Below, piece after piece: positions 8,309 to 17,564 of a DNA stretch of 64,000 nucleotides (its first letter is position 1; each line of letters opens with the position of its first letter). Under the pieces are notes generated by a model. The model saw only the letters and a list, made by a program, of their open reading frames with translations. It made no database searches and was not told the DNA's origin. A program made the translations under genes and the position numbers. Origin of the DNA: Clostridium algifaecis (GTDB lineage: Bacteria > Bacillota > Clostridia > Clostridiales > Clostridiaceae); contig NZ_JAGGLM010000007.1 of the NCBI RefSeq assembly GCF_017874415.1, positions 1 through 64,000 on the forward strand, given 5' to 3'.

Positions 8309-9094
8309 ATGAAGATTCTGATATGTGTAAAACAGGTTCCAGATGATTCTATTGAAATCCATTTGGATAATAAGACTAAAAAACCTAATTTGAATGGAGT
8401 AGGTTTGGCAGCAAATGCATTTGATACATACGCATTAGAGTTAGCAGTTCGTTTTATGGAAGCTAATGGAGGAAATGTTAGCGTATTAAACGTTGGAGCA
8501 GATGATTCTTTAAACACATTAAAAAATTGTCTTGCTGTAGGAGCTAAAGAAGCATTTTTTGTAAAAGATGATTCATATGCAAATTTAGATGCTATGGGAG
8601 CAGCTGATGCTTTGGCAGATGCTATTCATAAAATTGAAAAAGACAAAAACGAAAAATTTGATTTAATTCTTTGTGGAAAAGAATCAACAGATGAAATTAC
8701 TGGTCAAGTAGGAGCAATGCTTGCTGAAAAATTAGGAACAGGTTTCGTAAGTAGTGCAATTGAAATCGATTTAAAAAATGATAGCTTGGAAGTTCATCAA
8801 GAAACTGAAGAAGGATATAATTTAGTTTCTTTAAAGACTCCAGCTGTATTAACAATAAGTAAACCAGATTATGATCCACGTTATCCTACTATTAAAAATA
8901 AGATGGCAAGCCGTAAAGCAGTCATCCCAACTTATTCAGCAGCAGAAATTGGAGAGGTAAAACAAGCAAAAGTATGTTGTGTTGAATATGTTGAACCTCC
9001 TAAGAAAGAGGCTGGCATCAAAATTCAAGAGAAAGATGCTGCATTAGCAGTAAGTGCTGCTATGGAACAAATGAAAAAAGATAAGGCAATCTAA
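8309..9094 (+). CDS. etfB: Electron transfer flavoprotein, beta subunit
   Basis: The protein has 261 residues, normal for EtfB. The start MKILICVKQVPD, the nucleotide-binding segment LILCGKESTDEITGQVGAML and ISKPDYDPRYPTIKNKM mark the family. With EtfA it makes a soluble heterodimer that carries electrons between flavoenzymes and, in anaerobes, can bifurcate or confurcate them with ferredoxin. The gene begins a compact set with etfA (20-base gap), a GlcD-type dehydrogenase and an acyl-CoA dehydrogenase. GGAGAAGGAAAG precedes the ATG. A bifurcating role is inferred from context. Confidence 0.93.
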   Translation: MKILICVKQVPDDSIEIHLDNKTKKPNLNGVGLAANAFDTYALELAVRFMEANGGNVSVLNVGADDSLNTLKNCLAVGAKEAFFVKDDSYANLDAMGAADALADAIHKIEKDKNEKFDLILCGKESTDEITGQVGAMLAEKLGTGFVSSAIEIDLKNDSLEVHQETEEGYNLVSLKTPAVLTISKPDYDPRYPTIKNKMASRKAVIPTYSAAEIGEVKQAKVCCVEYVEPPKKEAGIKIQEKDAALAVSAAMEQMKKDKAI

Positions 9095-9114
9095 TTAAGG
9101 GGGAGAACGAAAGT

Positions 9115-10053
9115 ATGAAAGCATTATTGTTTATTGAAACAAATGAAGAAAAAGTATTAGGCGGAAGCCTTGAACTGATTAGTGCAGTAAAAGCATTAAA
9201 TGCAGAAGGAACAGCTCTTGTAGTAGGTAACAGAGCTGCTGCAGATACAGTAGCTGCTTTAGGAATTCCAGTTATTTTTATAGATGCTGCTAGAGACTGC
9301 GATACTTTGACAGAAGTATTATCAGAAACTGTTAAGGAACAAAATCCAGATGTTGTTCTATTAGCAAATACAGTATTATCTAAAGATGTTGCACCACGTA
9401 TTGCAGCACGTGCATCTTTAGGATGTGTAAGTGATGTAACAGGAATTAGCAATACTGATGGTAAAGTTATATATACTAGACCAGTTTATGGTGGTACAGT
9501 TTTAGAACATATTGAAGTAGAAGGTAAAGCTGTAATTACAGTTAGAAATGGAAGCTTTTCAAAGCCAGAGGCTGCTTCAAATGCAGGTGTTACAGAGAAA
9601 AAAGTAGAAATTCCAGCTGATGCTGTTAAGGCAAAAATTGTCGATGCAGTAAAAGAAATTTCTGAATCTGTTAACTTAGAAGAAGCACAAGTTATTGTTT
9701 CTGGTGGACGTGGAATGGGAAATGTAGAAAATTTCAAACTTGTGGAAGAATTAGCAAATGTACTTGGTGGTGTGGTAGGCGCAACAAGACCAGCAATTGA
9801 AGATGGATGGATCTCTCGTGCACACCAAGTTGGACAATCAGGAAAGGTTGTAGCACCAAAACTTTATATTGCATGTGGTATTTCTGGAGCAACACAGCAT
9901 ACATCAGGAATGTCAGGTTCCAATTATATTGTGGCAATTAATAAAGATGAAGATGCTCCAATTTTTGAAATTGCTGATGTAGGTATTGTTGGAAATGTAA
10001 TGGACATTCTTCCAGCTATGATTGAAGAAATGAAGAAAGCAAAAGCCAAATAA
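9115..10053 (+). CDS. etfA: Electron transfer flavoprotein, alpha subunit
   Basis: The protein has 312 residues. The C-terminal FAD-binding domain is clear: VSGGRGMGNVENFKLVEELA, GATRPAIEDGW, HQVGQSGKVVAPKLYIACGI and SGATQHTSGMSGSNYIVAIN. No N-terminal ferredoxin-like Cys cluster is present, so it is the short EtfA form rather than the longer ferredoxin-fused form seen in some lactate-oxidising acetogens. It pairs with the EtfB encoded just upstream. An A/T-poor hairpin (10130-10156) lies between it and the next gene. Confidence 0.93.
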   Translation: MKALLFIETNEEKVLGGSLELISAVKALNAEGTALVVGNRAAADTVAALGIPVIFIDAARDCDTLTEVLSETVKEQNPDVVLLANTVLSKDVAPRIAARASLGCVSDVTGISNTDGKVIYTRPVYGGTVLEHIEVEGKAVITVRNGSFSKPEAASNAGVTEKKVEIPADAVKAKIVDAVKEISESVNLEEAQVIVSGGRGMGNVENFKLVEELANVLGGVVGATRPAIEDGWISRAHQVGQSGKVVAPKLYIACGISGATQHTSGMSGSNYIVAINKDEDAPIFEIADVGIVGNVMDILPAMIEEMKKAKAK

Positions 10054-10129
10054 AGATATTCCTATTTCTTTAGCTTAGGAATGAAAACTAATTATATATA
10101 ATTTTATTTTTTTTATTTTGTGTGCAAGT

Positions 10130-10156
10130 ATAATGCTCCATTAATTGGAGCATTAT
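10130..10156 (+). terminator. Intercistronic hairpin
   Basis: ATAATGCTCCA pairs with TGGAGCATTAT around a 5-base loop, 77 bases after etfA. No T tract follows, so it is more likely an mRNA-stabilising or partial attenuation hairpin than a full terminator. Confidence 0.45.
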
Positions 10157-10186
10157 ATAATAAAAAATTAGAAAGGAATGATTATT

Positions 10187-11620
10187 ATGGCAGAGTATAA
10201 TCAATTGACAGAAGAGTTAATTTCTAAATTAAAGGAGGCAGCTCCAGGACATATTTTAACAGGTGATGATATCAATGAAGATTATTGTCACGATGAAATG
10301 CCTATCTATGGTAAATCAGTTCCACAAGTTGTATTTATGGCACACTCTACAGAGGAAGTAGCTGCAGTAGTAAAAATATGTAATGAAAATAAAATACCAG
10401 TAACTCCAAGAGGAGCAGGAACAGGGCTTACAGGTGGAGCAGTTCCAATTTTGGGTGGCGTTGTAATTGATATTACAAAGATGAATAAAATACTTTCTTA
10501 TGACTTGGAAAATTTTGTTGTCAATGTTCAAGCAGGTGTTTTGCTAAATGATCTTGCAGATGATTGTACAAAACAAGGATTATTATATGCTCCAGATCCT
10601 GGTGAAAAGTTTGCTTGTTTAGGTGGGAACGTTTCAACAAATGCCGGTGGAATGAGAGCTGTTAAATATGGTGCAACACGTGATTATGTACGTGCAATGA
10701 CGGTTGTTCTTCCAACAGGAGAAATTACTCACTTTGGAGCTACAGTATCAAAAACAAGTTCAGGTTATAGTCTTTTGAACTTAATGATTGGTTCAGAAGG
10801 TACTCTTGGAATTATTACAGAACTTACTTTGAAAGTTATGCCAGCACCAAAGGTAGTTGCTAGTTTAATTATTCCTTTTGAAAATTTAGATGATTGTATT
10901 TCTACTGTTCCTAAATTTAAAATGAATCATATGAATCCACAAGCATTGGAGTTTATGGAAAGAGAAATTGTTTTATCAAGTGAAAGATATATAGGAAAGA
11001 GTGTATTCCCACAAGTAATTAATGGAGTAACTGCAAATGCTTATTTACTTGTTACTATAGATGCAAATGATGAAGATGAATTAAATAATACTATTGAACA
11101 AGCAAGTGAAATAGTATTAGAAGCAGGAGCAATTGATGTTCTTGTAGCAGATACACCTGCACAAATAAAAGATGCATGGGCTGCACGTTCTAGTTTCTTA
11201 GAAGCAATTATGGCAGAAACAAAATTATTAGATGAATGTGATGTCGTAGTTCCTGTAAATAAGATTCCTGCTTATCTTGAATTTGTAAATAAAACAGGTG
11301 AAGATTGTGGACTTACTATTAAGAGCTTTGGACATGCAGGAGATGGAAATCTTCACATATATCAATGTAGTAATGATCTAGAAGAATCAGAATTTAAATC
11401 AAGAGTTGATAAGTTCTTCAATATTATTTACGAAGAAGCAACAAAATGCGGCGGCCTTGTTTCAGGAGAACATGGAATTGGAAGAGGAAAGGTAAAATAC
11501 TTAGCAGCTAGCGTTGGAGAAACAAATATGAGCTTAATGCAGGGTATTAAAAAAGTATTTGATCCAAATTCTATTATGAATCCAGGCAAAGTATGTTCTT
11601 CATTAGATAATGATAAATAA
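10187..11620 (+). CDS. FAD-linked 2-hydroxyacid dehydrogenase (GlcD/LctD-like)
   Basis: The protein has 477 residues from ATG 10187; GAAAGGA is 9 bases upstream, whereas an earlier in-frame ATG at 10178 abuts that site. The PCMH-type FAD domain shows TPRGAGTGLTGGAVPILGG and GGNVSTNAGGMRAVKYG. The C-terminal domain ends SGEHGIGRGK and MNPGKV, as in glycolate/lactate oxidase GlcD. Beside etfBA it resembles the Etf-dependent lactate dehydrogenase of anaerobes, which couples 2-hydroxyacid oxidation to NAD+ with ferredoxin. No lactate permease or racemase is adjacent, so the real substrate is open. Confidence 0.85.
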   Translation: MAEYNQLTEELISKLKEAAPGHILTGDDINEDYCHDEMPIYGKSVPQVVFMAHSTEEVAAVVKICNENKIPVTPRGAGTGLTGGAVPILGGVVIDITKMNKILSYDLENFVVNVQAGVLLNDLADDCTKQGLLYAPDPGEKFACLGGNVSTNAGGMRAVKYGATRDYVRAMTVVLPTGEITHFGATVSKTSSGYSLLNLMIGSEGTLGIITELTLKVMPAPKVVASLIIPFENLDDCISTVPKFKMNHMNPQALEFMEREIVLSSERYIGKSVFPQVINGVTANAYLLVTIDANDEDELNNTIEQASEIVLEAGAIDVLVADTPAQIKDAWAARSSFLEAIMAETKLLDECDVVVPVNKIPAYLEFVNKTGEDCGLTIKSFGHAGDGNLHIYQCSNDLEESEFKSRVDKFFNIIYEEATKCGGLVSGEHGIGRGKVKYLAASVGETNMSLMQGIKKVFDPNSIMNPGKVCSSLDNDK

Positions 11621-11663
11621 TAAAACACAATTATATAAAAAAAAAGAAAGGTAGGAAATTAAC

Positions 11664-12803
11664 ATGGATTTTAAACAAGATGAAAATCATCAACAATTAC
11701 AAGATATGTATCGCGATTTTGCAGAAAAAGAGGTAAAACCACTTGCAAAAGAAATCGATGAAACTATGCGTTTTCCAGAAGAAAATGTAGCAAAAATGGC
11801 TGAAATGGGCTTACTTGGAATTCCATTTCCTGAAGAATATGGTGGAGCTGGAATGGACACATTAAGTTATATACAATGTGTAGAAGAATTATCTAAATGT
11901 TGTGCAACAACAGGTGTTATTGTTTCAGCACATACAAGTCTTTGTGCAACACCAATTTACACATATGGTACAGATGCACAAAAAGAAAAATATTTAAAAC
12001 CACTTGCTTCAGGTGAGAAATTAGGTGCCTTTGGATTAACAGAACCTGCTGCTGGAACTGATGCATCTATGCAAAAAACAACAGCAGTACTTGAAGGAGA
12101 CCATTATGTATTAAATGGTAGTAAGATCTTTATTACTAATGCAAAATATGCAGACACATATATTATTTTTGCTATGACAGATAAGAGTAAGGGAACAAAG
12201 GGTATTTCAGCATTTATCGTTGAAAAAGATTTCCCTGGTTTTACTGTTGGAAGTCATGAATTAAAGATGGGAATACGTGGATCTTCTACATGTGAATTAT
12301 TCTTTGACAACTGCATAGTTCCAAAGGAAAATCTTTTAGGAGAAGAAGGAAGAGGATTTAACATCGCAATGGCAACTCTTGATGGAGGCCGTGTTGGTGT
12401 TGCTTCACAAGCTCTTGGTATTGCAGAAGGTGCAATAGAAGAAACTATAAAATATGTTAAGGAACGTGTTCAGTTTGGACGTCCTATTGCAAAATTCCAA
12501 AATACACAATTTGAACTTGCTCAAATGCGTGCAAATACAGAAGCAGCAAAACTTTTAGTATATCAAGCTGCATGTGCAAAGGATGATCATAAGAGATTTA
12601 CACATTTAGCTGCTATGGCAAAATTAGTTTCTGCTAGAAATGCCAGCGATGTAACAAGACGTTGTTTACAGTTATTTGGTGGCTATGGATATATAAGCGA
12701 TTATCCACTTGAAAGAATGATGCGTGATGCAAAAATAACAGAAATTTATGAAGGAACATCAGAAGTTCAAATGATGGTACTTTCTGGCTGGATGTTAAAA
12801 TAG
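11664..12803 (+). CDS. Acyl-CoA dehydrogenase
   Basis: The protein has 379 residues, the full family length. Visible blocks are FGLTEPAAGTDASMQKT (flavin site), GSKIFITNAKYADTYIIF, MGIRGSSTCELFFDNC, the arginine-rich RVQFGRPIAKFQNTQFELA and the C-terminal catalytic region ITEIYEGTSEVQMMVLS, where the Glu of IYEGT is the base. It is closest in style to butyryl-CoA/short-chain dehydrogenases. It is the last gene of the Etf set and a strong terminator follows. The shared Etf suggests that it and the GlcD-like enzyme feed or draw electrons through the same carrier. Confidence 0.92.
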   Translation: MDFKQDENHQQLQDMYRDFAEKEVKPLAKEIDETMRFPEENVAKMAEMGLLGIPFPEEYGGAGMDTLSYIQCVEELSKCCATTGVIVSAHTSLCATPIYTYGTDAQKEKYLKPLASGEKLGAFGLTEPAAGTDASMQKTTAVLEGDHYVLNGSKIFITNAKYADTYIIFAMTDKSKGTKGISAFIVEKDFPGFTVGSHELKMGIRGSSTCELFFDNCIVPKENLLGEEGRGFNIAMATLDGGRVGVASQALGIAEGAIEETIKYVKERVQFGRPIAKFQNTQFELAQMRANTEAAKLLVYQAACAKDDHKRFTHLAAMAKLVSARNASDVTRRCLQLFGGYGYISDYPLERMMRDAKITEIYEGTSEVQMMVLSGWMLK

Positions 12804-12825
12804 TATATATAACTAAAATTAAAAA

Positions 12826-12869
12826 AAACAGATGTTTAGGGAGATGATTCCTGAACATCTGTTTTTTTT
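12826..12869 (+). terminator. Rho-independent terminator of the Etf operon
   Basis: A perfect 15-bp stem, AAACAGATGTTTAGG paired with CCTGAACATCTGTTT (one G-U or mismatch near the top), is followed by a run of T. It lies 22 bases after the acyl-CoA dehydrogenase stop. Confidence 0.9.
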
Positions 12870-13036
12870 AGCCTTTATGTATGTGAAAACCTTAATGATT
12901 AAGTACTCTTGGACTTCATTTATAGCTTTTTGTAAGAAAATGAAAATTTAGATTTAATTATTGTATTCAGTAATAAAAATGCATTTTCAACTTATGTACT
13001 TAGGATATATATCTATCATGACTACTTTTTATATAC

Positions 13037-13065
13037 TTGACAATAGTGTATAGTATATATACAAT
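13037..13065 (+). promoter_or_regulatory. marR promoter overlapping an operator-like palindrome
   Basis: TTGACA (13037-13042), 17 bp and TACAAT (13060-13065) form a near-consensus promoter. The spacer and -10 hold GTGTATAGTATATATAC, which matches in reverse the palindrome before the downstream MFS gene. The start site expected about 7 bases after the -10 falls at about 13072, beside the ATG at 13073, which points to a leaderless mRNA. Confidence 0.65.
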
Positions 13066-13072
13066 TATTGTT

Positions 13073-13516
13073 ATGGATAAAAAATTACAGGTAGATAGAC
13101 TGCCAAGAAAATTATTAAATATTATAAATCGTTTTAATGAAATTGATAAAAAAGCCCGAAACTTTGGCACGGATATGGTACTTCATCTTTCAGAAATTCA
13201 TCTCATTGAATTTATAGGTGACAATGCAGGACTTTCTATATCAGAAATAGCGCGTAAAAAAAATATCACGAAAGGTGCAGTTTCACAGACACTAATTAGA
13301 TTGGAGGGTAAAGGACTAGTTGTAAAGGCATTAAATCCTGAAAATAAGTCCCAGGCTGTTATATCATTGACTAAAAAAGGTTGGACTGCTTATTGCGAAC
13401 ATAAGAAGTATCATGAAAATATTAATAAAATTATTTTATCTTGCATACAGGGTAAATCAGAAGAAGAGATCAATACTATTTATACCTTTTTAGAACAATT
13501 AGAGAATTTTATTTAA
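13073..13516 (+). CDS. MarR family transcriptional regulator
   Basis: The protein has 147 residues from ATG 13073. A longer frame from TTG 13037 is rejected because that TTG is the first part of the -35 box TTGACA. A winged helix is visible: LSISEIARKKNITKGAVSQ, LIRLEGKGLVVKALNPENKS and AVISLTKKG. It stands directly before an MFS efflux gene, and both genes have the same TATAGTATATATAC-type boxes upstream, so it probably represses the pump and itself. Confidence 0.85.
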   Translation: MDKKLQVDRLPRKLLNIINRFNEIDKKARNFGTDMVLHLSEIHLIEFIGDNAGLSISEIARKKNITKGAVSQTLIRLEGKGLVVKALNPENKSQAVISLTKKGWTAYCEHKKYHENINKIILSCIQGKSEEEINTIYTFLEQLENFI

Positions 13517-13535
13517 AAGAGAAGATTCCTTTAAT

Positions 13536-13566
13536 TCTATAGTATATATACACTATACACTATAGA
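13536..13566. promoter_or_regulatory. Operator-like palindrome before the MFS gene
   Basis: The outer arms TCTATAGT and ACTATAGA are perfect inverted repeats 31 bp apart end to end. The core TATATACACTATACACTATAG is the reverse of the boxed sequence in the marR promoter (13045-13062). It is the likely MarR-type binding site controlling the pump. Confidence 0.6.
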
Positions 13567-13612
13567 ATGATTTTGATATTCAGCTGTACTTTTGAAAGGA
13601 GGTTTTTGACAA

Positions 13613-14794
13613 TTGAATGATATTATAAAAGAAAAGAAGTTTGTTTTGAAAAAATCATTGATAGTACTCATGGCAGTTGCCTGTGGTGTTTGTGTTGCAA
13701 ATCTATATTATGTTCAGCCTCTGGAATCTCAAATTGCAAATACATTTCATGTATCACAAAATTTAGCAGGGATAGCTGCTACAGTTACACAAATTGGTTA
13801 TGCATCAGGACTTTTATTTATAGTTCCACTAGGAGATATGTGTGAAAGACGCTCGCTTATATTGCGTATGTTGGTTTTAGTTATATTATCTTTAATTAGT
13901 GCTTCATTTTCAGCAAACTATTTATTAATGCTTGTATCAATGTTTGCAATTGGACTTACAACTATAGTTCCACAGCTTATTGTTCCATATGCTGCCCACC
14001 TTTCACCAAACGGCAAACAGGGAAAAGTTATAGGAGATATTATGAGCGGTCTTCTTATAGGCATTCTGCTTTCACGTACTTTTAGTGGAATTATAGGTTC
14101 AATTTTTAACTGGAGAATTGTATACACTTTCGCTGCAATGTTTATTGCCATATTATTTGTTTTTATTTTAAAACTTTTTCCTAAGGATGAACCAAAAGAA
14201 GAAATTTTTTATGGAAAGCTTTTAAAATCAATGCCAGATTTGATAAAAAATCAAGTTACTTTGCGTGAAGCAGCAGTTAATGGATTTTTTATGTTTGCTT
14301 CCTTCAGTATATTTTGGACATCACTTATTTTTTTACTTGAAACACCTGCTTATGGTATGGGTACCATGGAAGCTGGTTTATTTGGACTTTTTGGAGTAAC
14401 TGGTGCATTGGCTGCACCTTTGATTGGAAAGAATGCCGATAAAAAAAGTCCCAGATTTACAGTTGGAATAGGTGTAATACTTTCTAGTACTGCTTACATA
14501 TGTTTCCTAGTTTTTGGGTATCACATCTGGGGTCTTATGTTAGGTGCAATTATTCTCGACCTTGGAAATCAATGTGGACAAGTATCAAATCAGGCAAGAG
14601 TGCAGCTTTTAAAAGATGAAACCCGCAGTCGTAATAATACCGTGTTTATGTTTTCATATTTCGTCGGTGGTGCAGTAGGCTCTTTTTTTGGAACTCTTTG
14701 TTGGCAGAACTTTGGATGGTATGGTGTTTGTGGCGTAGGGCTTATTTTTCAGAGCCTAGCCATTATTGCTCATTTTCTTATTTATAGAAGGTGA
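13613..14794 (+). CDS. MFS efflux transporter
   Basis: The protein has 393 residues with about 12 hydrophobic helices. It starts at TTG 13613 after AAAGGAGG with 10 bases spacing. Helix 2-3 carries the MFS loop LGDMCERRSLILRM, and the second half has GKNADKKSPRF. It resembles YgaY/DHA1-type drug exporters. It is the likely target of the MarR protein encoded just upstream. The substrate is unknown. Confidence 0.8.
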   Translation: MNDIIKEKKFVLKKSLIVLMAVACGVCVANLYYVQPLESQIANTFHVSQNLAGIAATVTQIGYASGLLFIVPLGDMCERRSLILRMLVLVILSLISASFSANYLLMLVSMFAIGLTTIVPQLIVPYAAHLSPNGKQGKVIGDIMSGLLIGILLSRTFSGIIGSIFNWRIVYTFAAMFIAILFVFILKLFPKDEPKEEIFYGKLLKSMPDLIKNQVTLREAAVNGFFMFASFSIFWTSLIFLLETPAYGMGTMEAGLFGLFGVTGALAAPLIGKNADKKSPRFTVGIGVILSSTAYICFLVFGYHIWGLMLGAIILDLGNQCGQVSNQARVQLLKDETRSRNNTVFMFSYFVGGAVGSFFGTLCWQNFGWYGVCGVGLIFQSLAIIAHFLIYRR

Positions 14795-15186
14795 TATAAA
14801 GTTAATCAAATAGTATCTTACGACTTTTAAGCCATGATTTGGATGTAATTTGTAAAACAAGTGAGAGAGCTGCAGTTAAGCATGGTTTATAGATGCTATT
14901 TTTTAGTAAGTAAATCTACTAACTATAAATTATATAAAAAGCTAGTAAAATCAACTTATTATGTAAGTAAGATAATTAATTTATAAAAGTAAATTGTTGC
15001 AAAGAAGCAGGGCTAGCACATGAGTAAACAAAATGTTAAAATGGTTAAAATAGTAAATTCAGAGCTTTTTTGAATCTATTATTATGGTATTATAAATTTA
15101 TATGATTTATAATAAAATGGTAAAACATATTGCAGACAAAATACAAAAATTAAGCATAAATTATTATTCTAAAGGAGGATTTTAAA
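14795..15186. other. Gene-free gap with a short coding relic
   Basis: The 392 bases between the MFS and LUD genes hold no supported gene. A 20-codon stretch at about 14829-14891 (HDLDVICKTSERAAVKHG, then a stop) looks like the tail of a lost gene but matches no family I recognise. GGAGG at 15174-15178 serves the LUD gene. Confidence 0.4.
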
Positions 15187-15834
15187 ATGATAAGACAATT
15201 GCCATTAGAACAACGTTATGATAAATTAGGACCAAAAGTAATTGAGGCCTTAAAAAAGAGATATTTTGATGCGTATTATTGCAAGACTAAGGAAGAAGCA
15301 TTACAACAAATTTTAGAACTAATTCCTAAAGATCATGTTGTATCCTGGGGTGGTTCTGAAACGTTGAAGGAAATTGGTGCCCAAGAGCTTATAAGTGAGA
15401 AGGGTTATCAAGTTATTGACAGAGATAAGGCAAAAAGCCCCGAAGAACGAACAGAAATTATGAAACATGCACTTTTATGTGATACATTCTTAATGAGTTG
15501 TAACGCTATTAGCGAGGATGGCCAGCTATTTAACATTGATGGAAATGGAAACCGTGTAGCAGCAATGATTTTTGGCCCAAAGAGTGTCTTAGTTGTAGCT
15601 GGAATGAATAAAGTTGTAAAAAATCTTAATGATGCAGTACACAGAGCTAGAACAATTGCTGCACCAGCAAATATACAGCATTTTCAAAACATGAAGACTC
15701 CATGCTATACAACTGGCAGCTGTGCGGATTGTATAAGTCCAGATTGCATTTGTGCATATATGGTAACAACAAGAATAAGCCGCCCGGCGAATAAGATAAA
15801 AGTAGTATTGATTGGGGAAAACCTTGGATTTTAA
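15187..15834 (+). CDS. LUD domain protein (lactate-utilisation/YkgG-like)
   Basis: The protein has 215 residues and begins after AAAGGAGGATTTTAAA. The LUD-fold blocks are visible: HVVSWGGSETLKEIGAQE, LLCDTFLMSCNAISEDGQLF, NIDGNGNRVAAMIFGPK and VLVVAGMNKVVKNLNDA, with a Cys-rich segment CADCISPDCICAYMVTTR. In other genomes LutC partners LutA and LutB in lactate oxidation. Here no lutA or lutB is beside it, so the role is unproven. Solo LUD proteins are common in clostridia. Confidence 0.8.
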   Translation: MIRQLPLEQRYDKLGPKVIEALKKRYFDAYYCKTKEEALQQILELIPKDHVVSWGGSETLKEIGAQELISEKGYQVIDRDKAKSPEERTEIMKHALLCDTFLMSCNAISEDGQLFNIDGNGNRVAAMIFGPKSVLVVAGMNKVVKNLNDAVHRARTIAAPANIQHFQNMKTPCYTTGSCADCISPDCICAYMVTTRISRPANKIKVVLIGENLGF

Positions 15835-16014
15835 GGTATTTAAATTGTAGATTAATGTTGTATGAGCTAAAAGTTTAGTTAAGTATAAGAAAATATGATT
15901 TTTATTTTCATATTTTAAGGAGATTTTAATAATACAGTTGTAATATAATAAATATCCTAAGGAAATACCTTAGAGAAAATAAAAAATAATAGTCCCCCTA
16001 TTATTTATATTACA

Positions 16015-16050
16015 AAAAATAAGTACCTGTCATTTAGGGTACTTATTTTT
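16015..16050 (+). terminator. Rho-independent terminator
   Basis: AAAAATAAGTACC pairs with GGTACTTATTTTT around a 10-base loop and ends in a T run. It lies between the LUD gene and the glycosyltransferase. A weaker AAATAATAG/CTATTATTT hairpin precedes it at about 15983-16005. Confidence 0.8.
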
Positions 16051-16201
16051 GCGTTAAAATAATCTTATATCATAAAGCAATGACTTTTTTAATCTTCACA
16101 AAATCTTCATAAAAGTAATAACTAATACTTTAAAAATATTTTGTAAAATTAAATTATATATTTGATTTAAATAAAATATTAAAACAAATTAGGAGGATTT
16201 C

Positions 16202-17512
16202 ATGGAAGACATACATGTAAAAATGGAGAAATATTATAAGAATATAACTGTACTTGGAATTTTAATTAGTATTTTGTGGGTGGCTTTAGTAAATACGCAG
16301 CCATTTTCTGATTTTGCATATTATGACAGGATTGCAAAACAAATAGCAAGCGGTGGACAATGGGGTGATACGTACACATCTGTGGGATATTCTATTGTCT
16401 TAGGATTTATATATAGAATATTTGGAAGCACTTTGATTGTGGCAAAGATTTTTAACTTGATTTTAACGTTTATAAATTATATGTTGGTGTATAAAATATT
16501 AAATAAAATAGACTTGGAAGAAAAAAGACGCAAACTCATTTATGGATTATTTGTTTTATTCCCAAATAATATATTCTACAATAGTGTACTAGCAACGGAA
16601 ATATTGTTTACTACGGTACTACTTTTAATAACTTTCCTATATTTTTCTGATATTAGAAATAAATATATTGTAATAGGCGTCCTTACAGGTTTTAATGCTA
16701 TAATAAAACCATTTTTCATGGTGTTCTTTTTTGTCATATTCATATTGGAAGTGTGTACAAAAGTCAAATTTTTAGAAGCCTTAAAACATACAGCTATCAT
16801 ATTGATGGTTAGTCTTATTACTATAGCACCATGGATATATAGAAATACTAAGCTAATTGGTGAGTTTACATCTATATCAAACAATGCAGGAATAGTACTT
16901 TATATAAATAATAATTCTCAAAATAAATCTGGTGTGTGGATGGATGCCAGAAATGTTAAAAATTCAATTGTGAATACAAAGGAATATGTTAATGCAAATG
17001 CTACAGAAAAAAATAAGATGTTATCTAAAGCGTCTAAGAAATGGATAATAAGTCATCCAGTATCATTTATAAAATTAGGTTTTATAAGATTATTTAAAAC
17101 CTATCTTGATGGAAGTGATTTATTTTACAGTTTGAATGGAACAAATTTAAATTTATTCTTTAAAATATTATTTGCAGTTTATACTTATATAGCAAGGTAC
17201 GTAATATTTGTTCCTGCAATAATTTTAATGTCTTTATACAGTGCAAAAGTAATTAAAAATTTGATTAAAAAAAGAGAAATTGATCCATATTCGCTATATA
17301 ATTTAATTTGTTTTTATATGTTTTGTTGTACTTACTTTATAACTGAGGGGCAGCCGCGTTACTCATTCCCATCTATATTTATAGCTGTTTATTTTTTCTC
17401 ATATTCCATAGAGAAGATAAGTATACCATTTGGAAAAAAGCAAAAAAATTATATAAATAAAATGATGTATAATAGAGGTGTTATATATAGAAATAGTATA
17501 AAAAGGAAGTGA
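16202..17512 (+). CDS. GT39/ArnT-like membrane glycosyltransferase
   Basis: The protein has 436 residues with about 11 hydrophobic segments and starts after AGGAGGATTTC. The early loop holds an acidic motif (FSDFAYYDRIAKQIASGGQW) like the DxxxY region of lipid-linked sugar transferases, followed by SVGYSIVLGFIYRIFG. The family moves a sugar from a polyprenyl-phosphate donor to an envelope acceptor outside the membrane. A two-component system follows 52 bases later and may sense the envelope and control it. Donor and acceptor are unknown. Confidence 0.65.
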   Translation: MEDIHVKMEKYYKNITVLGILISILWVALVNTQPFSDFAYYDRIAKQIASGGQWGDTYTSVGYSIVLGFIYRIFGSTLIVAKIFNLILTFINYMLVYKILNKIDLEEKRRKLIYGLFVLFPNNIFYNSVLATEILFTTVLLLITFLYFSDIRNKYIVIGVLTGFNAIIKPFFMVFFFVIFILEVCTKVKFLEALKHTAIILMVSLITIAPWIYRNTKLIGEFTSISNNAGIVLYINNNSQNKSGVWMDARNVKNSIVNTKEYVNANATEKNKMLSKASKKWIISHPVSFIKLGFIRLFKTYLDGSDLFYSLNGTNLNLFFKILFAVYTYIARYVIFVPAIILMSLYSAKVIKNLIKKREIDPYSLYNLICFYMFCCTYFITEGQPRYSFPSIFIAVYFFSYSIEKISIPFGKKQKNYINKMMYNRGVIYRNSIKRK

Positions 17513-17564
17513 ATTTTAGTGAAGGTTTGGTACTTGTTATATACTTTCTCACTAAAAATAATTT

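Noticed and set aside
13037..13072. Upstream TTG start for the MarR protein
   Set aside because: The TTG is part of the -35 box TTGACA and the frame would be untranscribed; ATG 13073 is the start.
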